Below, piece after piece: positions 32,081-44,153 of a stretch of 64,000 nucleotides of DNA (position 1 is the stretch's first letter; each line of letters begins with the position of its first letter). This DNA comes from Thuidium tamariscinum (taxonomy: Eukaryota > Streptophyta > Bryopsida > Hypnales > Thuidiaceae). Where the stretch lies: the NCBI GenBank assembly GCA_947034885.2, contig OX344749.2, forward strand, positions 6,153,501-6,217,500. The letters are read 5' to 3'. The translations under genes were made by a program, and so were the position numbers. The notes below the pieces were generated by a model. The model did not search any database. It saw only the letters and a list, made by a program, of their open reading frames with translations, and had not been told where the DNA came from.

Positions 32081-33033
32081 GTTTAAACCCTCAAGGTTTT
32101 TGACTATGTTTTCACCAAAATTTAAAAACTGTCATTTTCTTAGACAATTACCAAATTTTTAGAAAAAAAATTTTACACAAAAATAACCATAGGATATTTT
32201 AGAATACAAGTTTAAGAAGATGTGACAAAAATTTCAGCAATTTCTGCCATGTAGATTGAAAGATATTAGTGTTTAAAGTGACAAAAATCATTTTTTTATC
32301 ACTGCAAAAATCCGGGCAGCTGCACTTCAGAAGACCATATTTGTATGGAAAAATGTCCAAAATGATTTTAACTTTTTAAATTCATTCTTCAAGTGAAGTT
32401 GGATACATGCTTGAAAATTTTCAGATCATTTGGAATTGTACAACATATAGGAAAAAAATAGTAAGTAGATAAAAGTAGAAAATGAGCCAAAATACTAAAT
32501 TATTAACAATCTATTTATAGAGTTCAAAGGAGACAATTCCAATGGTTGTAATGTTGTGTAAAATAATAGACACCCAATGTTTTTATTTGTTTTCAAAAAT
32601 ATTAAAATTTGAATTAAATAAAGAATTTCAAACTTTTTTTGAGTGTGGAGATTCTATAACTAGCCATAAACTACCTCAAACTAAAAATCCTCATAACTTT
32701 TGACTCATTAATCAAAATGGAATGATTCAAAGATTTCCACTTAGATAAAAATCAAAGAAACCAATTAAAATTTTTAATTTCTTAAAAAAATAATTTTTAA
32801 AGAAGTTTTTTTTGCTGCCTGGAATGCCCATTGAACAAAAGAAACAGCATATCATGTCATAACTTTTTAACCATGTAGTCAAAAGTCATGAAAATTATTG
32901 GGTCTTAAAGACACTCCTTGGGCACATGTTGTGTGAAAATTTTCAAGAAAAAAAATAAAAACTCCATCTGTAGTGGGTTGCCCAAAATCACTATATTGCT
33001 AAAAAACACAGTTTGGTCCTTTAGGGGTTAAAT
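32081..33033 (-). repeat. Family R copy, near complete, inverted
   Basis: Starts GTTTAAACCCTCAAGG and ends CCTTTAGGGGTTAAATTA, so its two ends are inverted copies of each other, as in a TIR element. In complement it matches the R copy at 14.0 kb along its whole length. The interval around 32095-32140, read on the minus strand, corresponds to an unoccupied version of the insertion site used by the 8.77-kb element. Confidence 0.75.
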
Positions 33034-34189
33034 TATAGAATGACATAGAAATTGCATTTATACTATGATGTTCTTCACTATAATCTACACATGTAGAGAA
33101 ATTTTCAAGATTATTTCCTGTTTGTTATGATTTATCTATACTTTGTTTGCAGAAGTTCTTTAAAAAATATACATTTCTTTGTATGAAGTAGAAAAGATAT
33201 GTAATTTCATTTTTGAAAAATAAAAATAAAAAACCTCATTCATACGTAAAGCCAAATAAAAGTATGCAAATGATAAGATTTGACGTCCAACTTTGTGGTC
33301 ATACACCAAGCATTTCAAGGTTATGCCCGGGGAGATTACTTGCGATTTTTAGAAAACTACGTGAGTTAAAAGATAGGGTCTATTTAATTCAAAGGGGATA
33401 AATTTTATATATATGTAGAACTACTATAGGGTTCTTGAAATGTCACATATCCTATTATATATAAATTCAGCTATGTATAAACATCATTTAGTAGGAATTT
33501 TTATTAATAAATTAGCCTTTACAAATAGGGTTTATATAAAAAGTTTGTAGTACAATGAGTATAGATGTAAACAAACTTTTTTAATTGAATGATAAAACTT
33601 ACACAATTTAGTAAATCTAAGGATGTGTTTTAGGAGATTTATTATTATCATCAAATAATTCTAGCCTGTTCATACAAATCTTTCCTTAAGTATACCAATT
33701 ATGTAACAACATGTAAGAATCTACTGTTCCAAGATAAAAGAATTGAGCTATAAATTTACAATGAAGTTGTACTATGGAGATTTGTGTTCACACAAAGTAC
33801 CCATTAAGAAATTGGTGTAGAATGTGCAACATTTGCATGGAATCTTTTCTATACTTTGACACTACAAACTCTAGATTTGCCTCAACTACTTGAACATATA
33901 CTTGTAAGTGTTTAGAATCATCTTCTTTTTACTAGTGTTTAATAAACACTCTTTTATTTTTTTAAACTAAATTCAAAACCTTTATAAATGCATATGTAAA
34001 AATAAAATATATAATCTCTTTATTATAGTAGAGGTCATATTCTTTAATCTAATTGGTTCACAAACTGGGATAGGGTTAAAACGATCTCTCAAAGCCCTGC
34101 AAAATCCTCTTGGATTAATCTACAATGTTTTTAGAGTGTCGATTTCTCATGTTGTTCATGTTATATTGCCAGTATTGGTGTTTTTCTTA

Positions 34190-34250
34190 GTTTTAGTATC
34201 ATAACTATGAATGCACCAATGGTTGTTTTTCATAGTTATGATACTAAAAC
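34190..34250. repeat. Perfect hairpin, 20-bp arms
   Basis: GTTTTAGTATCATAACTATG at 34190-34209 is exactly complementary to 34231-34250, with a 21-nt loop. Perfect pairing in otherwise decayed DNA suggests a recent small inverted-repeat insertion or a selected RNA structure. Confidence 0.65.
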
Positions 34251-34315
34251 ATGCAGCTATGAATGATGAAAATTTTTCCCTTCAACATATCTACACTCTA
34301 GATATGCTCAATTTT

Positions 34316-35181
34316 TTAAGTCTTAAAGGACCAAACTATATTTTTTAGCAATATAGAATTTTTGGGTAGTTCACTACAAATAGATTTTTTAATTCTTTTT
34401 CTATTTTTAAAATTTGGACAATTTGGACAAATGTGAAGAAATCCCTTTTTCTATAAACAAAAGTTTGAAATTGGTTTTGAAGATTTGTATATATGTAGAA
34501 AGCTTAAAATTTTTCTTTTTTGATCAATGAAGAATTATAAAGAATTTAAGAAGTTATTAAGAATTTTAGTTTGTAAACAATTATAGATTTCCTACTCTAA
34601 AATGAACTTTGCAATCCTATATTTAACCCAATATTCAATATTTTTGGGAAATTTTTGAAAAAATTGGATGTGGATTGTGTATTATAATACTACAACCCTT
34701 GTCTATTAGTTTTTTTTTAACTCTATAATAGCAAAATTCTTAACAATTTAATATTTTGAATAATTTTTTTTTTTTTTTTACTTATTGTTTTTTTTCTATA
34801 TGTTGTAAAATTTCAAATGATCTAAAATTTTCAGAATATAGACAACTTGCTTTGAAGAATGAATCCAAAAAAATATCATCATTTGGGGCATTTTTTCATG
34901 CAAATGTGACCCTATGAAGTGCAACTACCACATTTTTTGTACATTAACCTACATTTTTTAAAATTGATTTTTGTCAATTCAAATGTTAAAATCTTACAAA
35001 TCACAAGGGGAAAAGTTTTGAAATTTTCTTTCACACCTTCTCAAACTAGTGTACCACAAGATCCTATGATTACACATATCTAAACATGTTTTTTTTTCAA
35101 AAATTTAATACTTGTACTGAAATGACATTTTTGAAGCAATTTTTGGTGAAAACACAGCAAGAAACTTCAGGGGTTTTAAGT
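34316..35181 (+). repeat. Family R copy
   Basis: Runs from about TTTAAGTCTTAAAGGACC to AACTTCAGGGGTTTTAAG. It shows the same order of landmarks as the 14.0-kb copy (GCAATATAGAA, CTATATGTTGTAAAATTTCA, GGTGAAAACACAGC). Moderately diverged, with internal T runs. Confidence 0.65.
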
Positions 35182-37204
35182 GGTTGAGAAATGGGTTGCC
35201 CCCTTAATCACTCAGGTTGGTTCATTCAGGGCCACATTTCAAATTCTCACCCTACTACTTCACCTTTTAGCTGTCGGAGAACAGAATGTGTTCATTTAAG
35301 GTGCTCCTACCTTGGTGTCAACAATCGAAGGATATACGCAAAGAGAACACAGTGATGAAGTTGCCGCACCACAGTGGATTGAGGAACAGCTTTACACTTC
35401 AATCAAAACATTCAGAGGCCTTACCCATTGAATTATCTGTTTAGGAAGTTCAATTGCGGGGACGGAAACGTGGTTGTCATCACTACAGTAAGAACCAATG
35501 CACTTAAAAACAGATCACTACATTCAAATGGGAAATTATCTGAGTCAAACATCCTTTCCTGATTCATGTAGGGCATCAAAAATCGTCTGCAAAACAAGGG
35601 CAAAGATTCAAGCTCTTGGACTTGGATGCTTCTGGCCTTTTCACAGTGCATTTCCCAAGTCGAAGCATCATAACCAAACTCCTATTTAGTCCATTAGTGT
35701 GAGCTAGAGTCATAAAATATCATTCTTCATTTGATAACATTACCCCCCAAAAAATGGAAGAGAAACTCACCCTCCACTTCCGAGGCTGACATCTTTAGAG
35801 TAGAAGGAGAGTCCACTTGATACTGTTGAGGGAGATGTTTAGTATAAGCATCCTAATGTTCAGGAGATGATTTTTTGAGTCTTAGTAAAGAGGTCTACAT
35901 AAACCCCAACCAACGTAGCCATCTTGATAGTCTCCTCTCGTTTGACGATACACGGTATCTAGTATTCTAAAGGAAAGATCTGTCCTCCATATGGCATGAT
36001 TCTGCACAGCCAAAAAAGGAAGGGAATTCACAAAAGATTAGGAAACCTATGACATTATCCCCATCAATCGATGGGTAAAGACAGGCACTTGCGGGAAGAT
36101 ATTAACCTTAATCAAACATGGGGCTGCAATTAAATATAATCTCCAGAAGGTCAAAGATTCGTGGTCCCAAAATAAACAAATAAATTGATCATACAGGGAT
36201 ATACACAAAATGGGCCAAATTTTGTAACACCAGGACAAGCAAAGAACACCGTCTGAGCTTGTCAAAAAATAAAACAGCATCCCCATATAAACTACTCAAA
36301 ACTGTAAATAAGAACATGAGATCCACTCTAGGACGTTTGCACCTTCCAGGGCTCACTGGTTCCCTCGTGCAAGTTCCCTGCTTGGAGAGTTAAAAGGGTT
36401 CTCAAATGTTTAGGATACTCAAACGCAAGCGGTACCTTGCAGTAAGCAATACGCTGACACCGTTACTTCGAATTTAATCGAATGGATGTAACCTTGCAGA
36501 CTCGAAGTGCCAATCTCAAAAGCATGCAAGCAAACCAATCTGAAGGAAAATTCCTCATTAGTGAAAGGTGTAATTGGCATTACCGGTGCTCAAGAAATGC
36601 TAGGAACACGACGCACAGAGATCGAGCTTGTCTTACATACTCGAGCACTCACCCGCTTCCATTTAAGACAATGAGATCGTGAATACTATCCAAATTAATG
36701 CCAATCCCTCCTCTGGGCATGCAGATTTGCCACTTGCACCAGACGCTCAGTAAAGGCGAAACTTTCAATCATTGGAACGGAAATTTTCCCAATGACGTGT
36801 TCTTTGTTTTCTCCAAGAGAGAGTTGATGTTCAAGAAAAATACATGCCAATATCAAATCCTTGAATTATTATATGTATCATGAAATTTCTCTCAAAATCA
36901 AAAATTGATAAAATGTAAAGCGAGGATTCTTTCAAGGATGTATTGTTTCATACTCATGATCAAAAGTGATGATTCAGAGGCACGCTGCACAGCTGGTACG
37001 ATTTCCCTCAAAGCTTCTGGCAGTCCCTGCATGATCGAGCTCAGCAACTCCCATTGTTCTCAACCAAAATACTACGAAATGCTTAGCTGCAAACGATGCA
37101 GCAAAACCCCAAGCTGTTACAGTTGGGTGTGGTTTAACGCCCTAAAGATTCATGAGTATGTTTATCAAAAAACACTCCAACTAAGCAAAGAGCTTCAATA
37201 AATA
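35182..37204. other. Less AT-rich intergenic DNA, no gene recognised
   Basis: About 2 kb closer in composition to the genic DNA to its right. Frames of 60-98 codons occur on both strands, but none has a recognisable domain or consistent splice context. It could hold a decayed gene or distal flanking sequence of the B3 gene. Confidence 0.35.
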
Positions 37205-38010
37205 AAAACCAGTTTTGGTACATATCCAACCATAGGATCTTGCATAAAATTTGTAGGAAAATATGTGAAAAAAATTCAGAAACTTTGACCAAGTAAATAG
37301 TAAGATATTAATGTTCAAAATAGAAAAAAAGGTTTTCAGAATGTGCATCCTCTTGACTAAATTTTGTTTGCACTACAAGGTTTTGAGGTTCAAATCTTTT
37401 GAATTCAAGATTTTTTTCTTAAATTCAAAAGAAAATTTAATTTACATCCTTTGAAAATTTGTTGACTGAACTAGATACAAGAAGAAAGAAAAATGAAATC
37501 ACAAATAGTCTAAAATGAAATTGAAACATGTCATTCTTAATAGTGAGACTGTTGTAACAAGTATTCAACACCCTGTGAACCTTTTTGTTTTGAAAAATTG
37601 TGAAAATTGAGATAAAAAACAAATCCTTTCGAACACTTTCTTTGGAAGATGTATTGACTGCCCAAAGAACAAAACTCTTCATCGCTTTCACATGACTAAT
37701 CAAAATTGAATAAATCAAACACTTTCCATGTAGACATTAACATGCTTGTAAAGGAAGAAAAATTAAAAATTATGAATTTTTTGGATTGCCTGAAGTTGAG
37801 CATTCTAAACTTAGGAGAGTATAACTTTTTTCGTAAGTAGCAATTGAATTATAAATTATATAAATTATATAACAGAAAGAAAGTTTGCTCTCTAAGCTCC
37901 AAAAGAAGTTCCAAAAATAATATTGTAGAATATATTTGAGACTAAAAACACCTGCCCAAAATTCTCCTAAACCCATTCCAGGTCTTTGAACCTTTAGAGG
38001 TTAAAATGAT
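37205..38010 (-). repeat. Diverged family R copy
   Basis: Shares ATAGGATCTTGCATAAAAT, TTGCCTGAAGTTGAGC and the closing AACCTTTAGAGGTTAAAA with inverted R copies, but much of the interior differs. The assignment is tentative. Confidence 0.35.
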
Positions 38011-38702
38011 CTCATCGCAAAGGCAACGTCCTGGGCGTATCCTAACCCCTAAATAACCAAAAGATTCATGATATGGCAATGAGCAGTATGGTTGGCAATG
38101 TTGCGAAAAACATATTTCAGATTTGACAAATTTTGTCACTAAAACCAACGAAGGAATACAACATATGTTGGTCACACAAATACGAGTATTTATATTACCT
38201 ACTCGGAAGCCTATTTCGGGCTTTCTGATCCTATAGAGGTAATACCCAAACCCTGTCATCAATGTCTGAGTTTGCTAGACCACGAACAAGGCAATTTAGG
38301 TTACAATTCATCTGGATGTTACGCAAAGAATCAGGGCCCAGACGAAAAGTTGTCTGCGAATCCAGCCATGATGGGAATCAAGCAGCGACGGTAGTTACCT
38401 CTCGACGGTACGCAACAGCCCACTCCAATCGTCTCATGATTGACACCACGCAGCAACGAAAAATAGGGCATGTTGAACCTGGAAATCACAATAACCGTCA
38501 TAAAACGGCCAAATTGAGCAGTTTCCAAAGAAAGTGTAGAAATTACAACCACACCTCCACAACCCTTACCCCTAACTGCAGAACAGCGACTGTAGACAAG
38601 GTACTTAAATCATGGAGAATGGTCTCACCTATGAGTTACTGGGTGGCAGTGATCTCGTGATCGGGCTACCCGATACCTGATCGAATGTCCTTGCCTTGGG
38701 AG

Positions 38703-38893
38703 TTGCTGCAGGCTTCTGAAATTCTTTAATCACCGTCGTTATTTTCTTCACCACTGCTCAACTCTCTTACATTCTCTCCTTCCTGGTCCTTCTTGTGTTT
38801 CTCGCTGCTGCAGGCATCTTGAAATCGTCGTCGTCATGATCGTCACCACTGCCTAACTCGATTACATCCTCTCCTTCTTCCTGGTCCTTCTTC
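38703..38893 (-). repeat. Tandem duplication of about 90 bp at the 3' end of the B3 gene
   Basis: Copy 1 (38805-38893) is coding and covers KKDQEEGEDVIELGSGDD of the protein. Copy 2 (38703-38796) repeats the same order of bases with about one-fifth change and lies just past it in another frame. Read in the ancestral frame, copy 2 gives KDQEGENVRELSSGEEN. The current stop codon lies at the beginning of copy 2. Confidence 0.7.
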
Positions 38894-39906
38894 TCATTCT
38901 TGGACCTCAATGCTTTCTGATCACTTTGAGGAGCTGCAACAACATCGCCCTTCCCACGATTACGCTTCGATGACCTTACATGCCCATCCGCGGCTTGGTC
39001 AACCTCTCGCTTCGGCTTTCTAGACGGTTTTGGCGTCTCTTCGTTTCCTTCCTCTTCGCTCCCTTTCCCTTCCTCGAGACCGGACTTTCGTGCCGAACCA
39101 GTACTCAACTTCTTGCTTTTGACTACATCCGGCGGCGCTGAGGCGGGAGCCGTCTCGTCACTTACATTGACGGCCGCCTTCTTCTTCTTCGTCGCAACTT
39201 TCTTTTCTGAAACATCCTCGTCCGCATTTGTCTCCGTATAGTCTTCATCACAGCGAAAAATATACACCTTAAACCGCTTCGGCTCAACCAGCTCAAAGAT
39301 ACAGCAATCGCCGTCCACCAGCTCATGATCAAGTGACCACCCGCGCCAACCCCCGCTTAATCCAGCTTTCTGAGCCAGATAGAGGCACTCCGACTGCGTA
39401 TCCCTGTCATCCTCCAGAATCATATACTCGTCCCGATCCGGCATATACTGCTTGCAGAAATTGGCAGGCAGCCCGAGCCAGAAACAACTAGCAGTATGCG
39501 AACGCAACATCGGCTTCACGAAGGCCGGGTTCTTGATCCCCTTGTAAACCTCCTCCGCCGCATCGATAGCCGCCATGCGGGCCTCGTCAGACAAGTAGCG
39601 ATGCGCCAACGGCTGTCGATCTCGGGAACCAATCCGCATTCGCATTCCCGGCAACATGTCCAGCTGATCTCGGTAACTCACCGCAGGCTTCCCGGCCATT
39701 CGGGACGACCGTCGGGCCTCCCCTGGCGCTTCATTACTCTTCCGTCCATTCAACGACTTCCTCCCGAGCTCCTTGTTCTTGACGGGTTTCAAGCTTTTCG
39801 CTAAGTCCAACAACCCGAGCGCCTGCATTCTCCTGTTGTTCTCCTCCACCCGTCGCTTCCGGGCTTCCTCATACGACACCAACGGGTTGCTAGCCACCGT
39901 CGCCAT
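38767..39906 (-). CDS. B3 DNA-binding domain protein (At5g42700 / Os06g0194400-like)
   Basis: 379 residues in one exon; start at 39906 in a good context (GCAATGGCG). Residues 12-35 (YEEARKRRVEENNRRMQALG) and the RRSSRMAGKPAVSYRD block at about 65-80 are hallmarks of this plant B3 subfamily. The B3 fold spans about 129-220: FVKPMLRSHTASCFWLGLP, then GLSGGWRGWSLDHELVDGD and FKVYIFR. The remaining 150 residues are Lys/Glu-rich with nuclear-signal-like clusters (KKKKAA, RKPKREV) and an acidic stretch DDHDDDDF. Members are nuclear proteins presumed to bind DNA; a target cannot be deduced. The last residues arise from a small frame-shifting tandem duplication. Confidence 0.92.
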   Translation of the reverse strand: MATVASNPLVSYEEARKRRVEENNRRMQALGLLDLAKSLKPVKNKELGRKSLNGRKSNEAPGEARRSSRMAGKPAVSYRDQLDMLPGMRMRIGSRDRQPLAHRYLSDEARMAAIDAAEEVYKGIKNPAFVKPMLRSHTASCFWLGLPANFCKQYMPDRDEYMILEDDRDTQSECLYLAQKAGLSGGWRGWSLDHELVDGDCCIFELVEPKRFKVYIFRCDEDYTETNADEDVSEKKVATKKKKAAVNVSDETAPASAPPDVVKSKKLSTGSARKSGLEEGKGSEEEGNEETPKPSRKPKREVDQAADGHVRSSKRNRGKGDVVAAPQSDQKALRSKNEKKDQEEGEDVIELGSGDDHDDDDFKMPAAARNTRRTRKERM

Positions 39907-40300
39907 TGCTCCGCACTTACTCTCTAATTCTCCCCGTCTCTTTGCCTTCCCGCCTCTCTAGTTCTACTGCTTGACCTCCTCTCCTTCACTCGCTCGTCTG
40001 TGACCTAAATATCGCAAACTTGCACCAAATTTGTTGAGAAAAAGCTTGCTGCACGCAGCGGAAACAGATTCGTAAACTCGAAAAGGTATAGGACACTATG
40101 CGAGCGGGAATGCACCAACATTGCCGTCCGCCGTCTTTCCCGCCCACAGAGAAGCCTGTGCTAACGAGGCGGGGATGAGAAGCCGTCGATGAAAGCTCCG
40201 TCGTTCCTAACAGTCGATTTTGTAGATGGACGAGGGATCCAAAGCAAACCGTTGGCATTCCTGCCATATGTGAGCCGGGTGGTCAAAAGAAGCACTATCT
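39907..40300 (-). promoter_or_regulatory. Presumed leader and promoter of the B3 gene
   Basis: The roughly 400 bp upstream of the start on the minus strand keep the higher GC content of the gene and then give way to AT-rich DNA near 40340. No clear TATA box is visible. Assigned by position and composition only. Confidence 0.35.
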
Positions 40301-40339
40301 TATAGAATGAGGACCCATTACTAACCGATACCCCATCAA

Positions 40340-41988
40340 CAATCAATAGGGTACCATATTTTCAACTAAAGTTGGAACGGATTTTCATTTTTTCCTTGGA
40401 ATGTGTGCTTCTGTACTTATTCAAAGTTTGAATCAATAAATGAATGATAAATAAGTGACCAAGAAAGTAGGAAGCAATGAGTGGGAAAGTAGTTCTTAAA
40501 TGATCTAAATTGAATGACTTCAGACGTCGGTAAAAGGTGAAGCCCAACTTTTGCCTTTCAAAATTCATAGTAATTTCAATTTAGAAGATAAAATTTCCAA
40601 ATCTTTTGCAATCTCCATCATTTATGTCATTGCATGTCTAAAAATATTTGTTTTGCTTTGGACAACCCTAGATCATATTCAAATGTGCCTACTTTATTGG
40701 TTATGGATCCTTTTATCATAGAAGATAAGAAGCAATATTTGGAAATATCATTTAGTAAAGCTCTAGAAGTTTGGGAATTTAATTTCAATATTCACTAAAA
40801 TTAGGGGACCTGCCTATTAGTAGAGATTCATCAATTTGAAAGGAATTACTATGCATAGAATTTTTACTTGATCTCTTCCCACCCATTAGGTCTTGACATA
40901 TTACTACAATTTCTTATTTGACCCTCTAACTTCCCTAAAGAATTTTGTGTGCCCAACTCATAAAGTAGAAGGCCTAAATTTATTGTAAGACTTAAATCTA
41001 GAGAAGTCATCATTAACTCTTTTGAAAATTGAAGAATAAAGTCTATAGCCTATTTGAAGAGGGATTTTTGGTGAAAGAAAAAGTTGGTTCAAAAATGGCA
41101 ACCAACTATGAAGTTTTTTAGCAGAAAGACTTTTTACTAAAAAAAACACAAGATTATGGATGAAAATAGAATCATATTCATGGAATATGTGCCAATGTGA
41201 TATTTTCCATCCAATATGTGGATGAATGTTGAAATTCGAAACACCACTTTGACATTTTATATTGCTACTTTCGCACTTCATAAAAAAACTAGAATAAGCC
41301 TTGAAAGCAACCTATGGCCATTTCTTTGTGAAATTCACCTTCTCATGATATTAATCCAATATTGTTGCTACAAACACGTGAATAATGTGAATTGCCCTAT
41401 TCCTTGTCTTTGATTTTATACCAAGAGAATACACATGAACTTTATATGTATCATGCATAATAAAATTTGAAAATTTCAAATGCAAATTTGGGAACTAAAG
41501 GCTTCAATTTTGTTGAGAGAAGTATAGAAAATTAATTAATCAAGTACAAAATAGGGAGGCTTTTTTACACACACATTTGAAAGAACTTCAGGAGGACAAG
41601 TAACGGTGGTGGTTACCCTAGTTAAGACACTAAGTGTTTATTTGGATGATTTTCATCTAACATTGTAGAATAGAAAATATATTTAGTCATTATTTTCTTT
41701 TGAAATTTGCTTGAGTACATTTCTAATCAATAGTATTGCAAATTTCCTTAGTATGGTACAATTGACTTTTATAAAGGAAAACATGCTTAATCCATAGATC
41801 ACCTTTGTAGTGTATTTTGGCCATCTTTTGCTATTTATTCTTGATTTGAATTTAGCCATGAAAATGATATTTTTTTGAATTTGAGCCTAACTAATGAATT
41901 AAATCTTATCAACTGCAGTTTCTATTCTAATTGTAAATTTTGGAAAATTTATAAATTTAAATATTTTATAACAATATGAATTTTTGGC
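40340..41988. other. AT-rich intergenic DNA
   Basis: No gene recognised. The segment 41700-41970 resembles the dispersed repeat at 31870-32060 and 52480-52650. Confidence 0.4.
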
Positions 41989-41996
41989 CTTCAACT

Positions 41997-42293
41997 CCCG
42001 GGGAAGACACTTCTTGTATATTTGGGGGATCCACGTGCGGCGGTGGGGTATTTTTAGGGGGGCTATCAATTACTTGTAATCATTATTTGGCAACATTAAA
42101 AGAGCCCCTATTTTACCATAAAGCAGAAAATCAGCCATATTATCATCCCTATTTTATTTTTAAAACACTTTGCCTTTTTAATGTCCCCTATTTTATATGT
42201 AAATTTTTTATGAATTTTACCTAAGATTATTTAAATGTACCCTATATTCCACCGCACGTAGGTTATTAAAAAACGGGAAGTGTCCTCCCCTAG
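41997..42293. mobile_element. hAT-like MITE, 297 bp
   Basis: The ends are CCCGGGGAAGACACTTC and, on the complement, CTAGGGGAGGACACTTC. Inner blocks CACGTGCGGCGG and its inverse CCACCGCACGTAGG extend the inverted similarity to about 45 bp. A perfect 8-bp duplication, CTTCAACT, flanks it (41989-41996 and 42294-42301). Size and duplication fit a non-autonomous hAT element. Confidence 0.8.
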
Positions 42294-42300
42294 CTTCAAC

Positions 42301-43378
42301 TATGATTTGTTGATTTTCTAATATTAAAAAGAAACAATAACATTTGCTTACACCATGATGTTAAAAACTATAATTTAGATCTATGATTAAAAAAATTCAA
42401 ATTATTTGTATATATTTGTATTTGATATGAATTTTTATTTTTATTTTTTTAACTTTCTCCAAAAATTGAAAATTTGATGACTTGTAGTGGACAATCATAT
42501 GATTTCATCTCTAAAAAAATTTCATCCATATCCACTTACAAAATGACAACAAATAGAATAAAAGATAGTAAGGCTTGAAACTAGTGATGATAGGCATATC
42601 CCTCTAGGTTAACCTTTAATTCTAAAAAGGAAAACTAGTTAGTATAGAAAGCATCCCAGTTTTGAGTATTATGTGAATCATTTGCTTTAAAAAAACCCAA
42701 GAACATTCATTAGACATCAAACTTCTACACAAGACCTTTTCTTTTCATATAAAATTTTAAAGTTGTACATCAACACTTTTGTCCTATAGAGAAGGATTAT
42801 TTGTCATCCATAACACATTTAGTGTCTATAGCATCTTTCTAAGATTAAATGACATCACTTGCCCAAAAATCAATCCAAAGGAGAATAAATAATTTCCTTG
42901 AAGATTAATTGTTACAATAGACCTAAATAGTTTTGATTAGTCTTTTAGAAGGGATTCTTTAAATTTTATTTCTAAAATTTAGAATTTTAGCATTTTTGAA
43001 GTACCATACACATTAGCTAAAGGTTTTCAATAAATGATTATGAAAATATGTACTTCAATTTTCCCAATATTGGAATCCTTTTTTTTCAAATTCAAATCTT
43101 TTTGTATGGGAAAGAAAAAAATTGAACTTTAATTTTTATTGATTAAAGTTATTGATTAATTTATTCCAACTTTAGTTTATTATTCAATAAAGAGTGCCAA
43201 TCATAACCATTGAATAAACAAGTAGCTTCCTATTAGTGTTTGTGGATGTGTATTACAACATTGTTTTGAAAGTAGGAATTAAAGATATAAGAATTTATCA
43301 TTATTTCATTGAAATTGCATTGTTTTATGGTTGATTTTGGGGTGAAGATGTATAGTGGTGGTCATAAGTATTTTGGAC
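42301..43378. other. AT-rich DNA with a dispersed repeat
   Basis: No gene. The block 42740-42890 (GTCATCCATAACACATTTAG, then GCATCTTTCTAAG) resembles segments near 51050-51090 and 51360-51430, so it is part of another dispersed family. Confidence 0.35.
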
Positions 43379-44153
43379 ACTTCAAAAATTGGCATATCTA
43401 ATTGAAAAATTAGATTTTTCTAATGAAAATCACGCATCAATATTGAAGTTTAAGTCCTAAACTTCCTTCAAATGATTTTCCAAATATTTTAATATAAAAT
43501 TTTAATTTTTTATAATTTAATGAAGTTAATTAGCGAAAAAAAAGTTTTAAAACAATTTTTTTTTGAAGAATTTTGTAAAGTGGGATGGGAATTTGAACAA
43601 GAAATGAATAGTAACTTGTCCAATGTGACAACCCTAAATTTTTTTCTAGAATTTTCAAATAAGAATTCTTTGAAATTCAAACTTTTATTGTGTATATTAT
43701 AATTGAATAAAGTATAACTGAAGCATGACTCTAAATTTTGACATTTCTTAGAAATCACTCCAAAAATCTCTAAAAATTGTAAAAATTGTAAAAATTGTTT
43801 AAAATGTTTTTATACACAATGACTTTTTAGGGAATTTTGAAATGATTTCTAAGAAATGTCAAAATTTAGAGTCATACTTTAGTCATTTATATTTCACTCA
43901 ATGAAATTTTAAAGTTTGAAGAATTCTTACTTGAAAATTCAAAAAAGAATTTTCATCCCATTCCACAAAAAATCTTGAAAACATTTGTCTATATTAAAAG
44001 GGTCTTTTCCACTAATTAGTTCTATTAAATTATGAAAAATTTAAAAATTGTCTTAAAATTTATGGAAAATTATGTGAAGTATGTGTAAGATTTGAAATTC
44101 AAATTTCATTAGAAAAACCTAATTCCTCAATTAGATTTGCAAATTTTTGAAGT
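43379..44153. repeat. Foldback, arms about 350 bp
   Basis: The left arm (about 43379-43760) returns inverted at about 43830-44153. Paired landmarks include ACTTCAAAAATTGGCA against GCAAATTTTTGAAGTC, TCTAATGAAAATCACG against its inverse near 44105, and TCTAAATTTTGACATTTCTT against 43854-43875. The spacer near 43800 is A/T-rich. No coding content. Confidence 0.75.
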
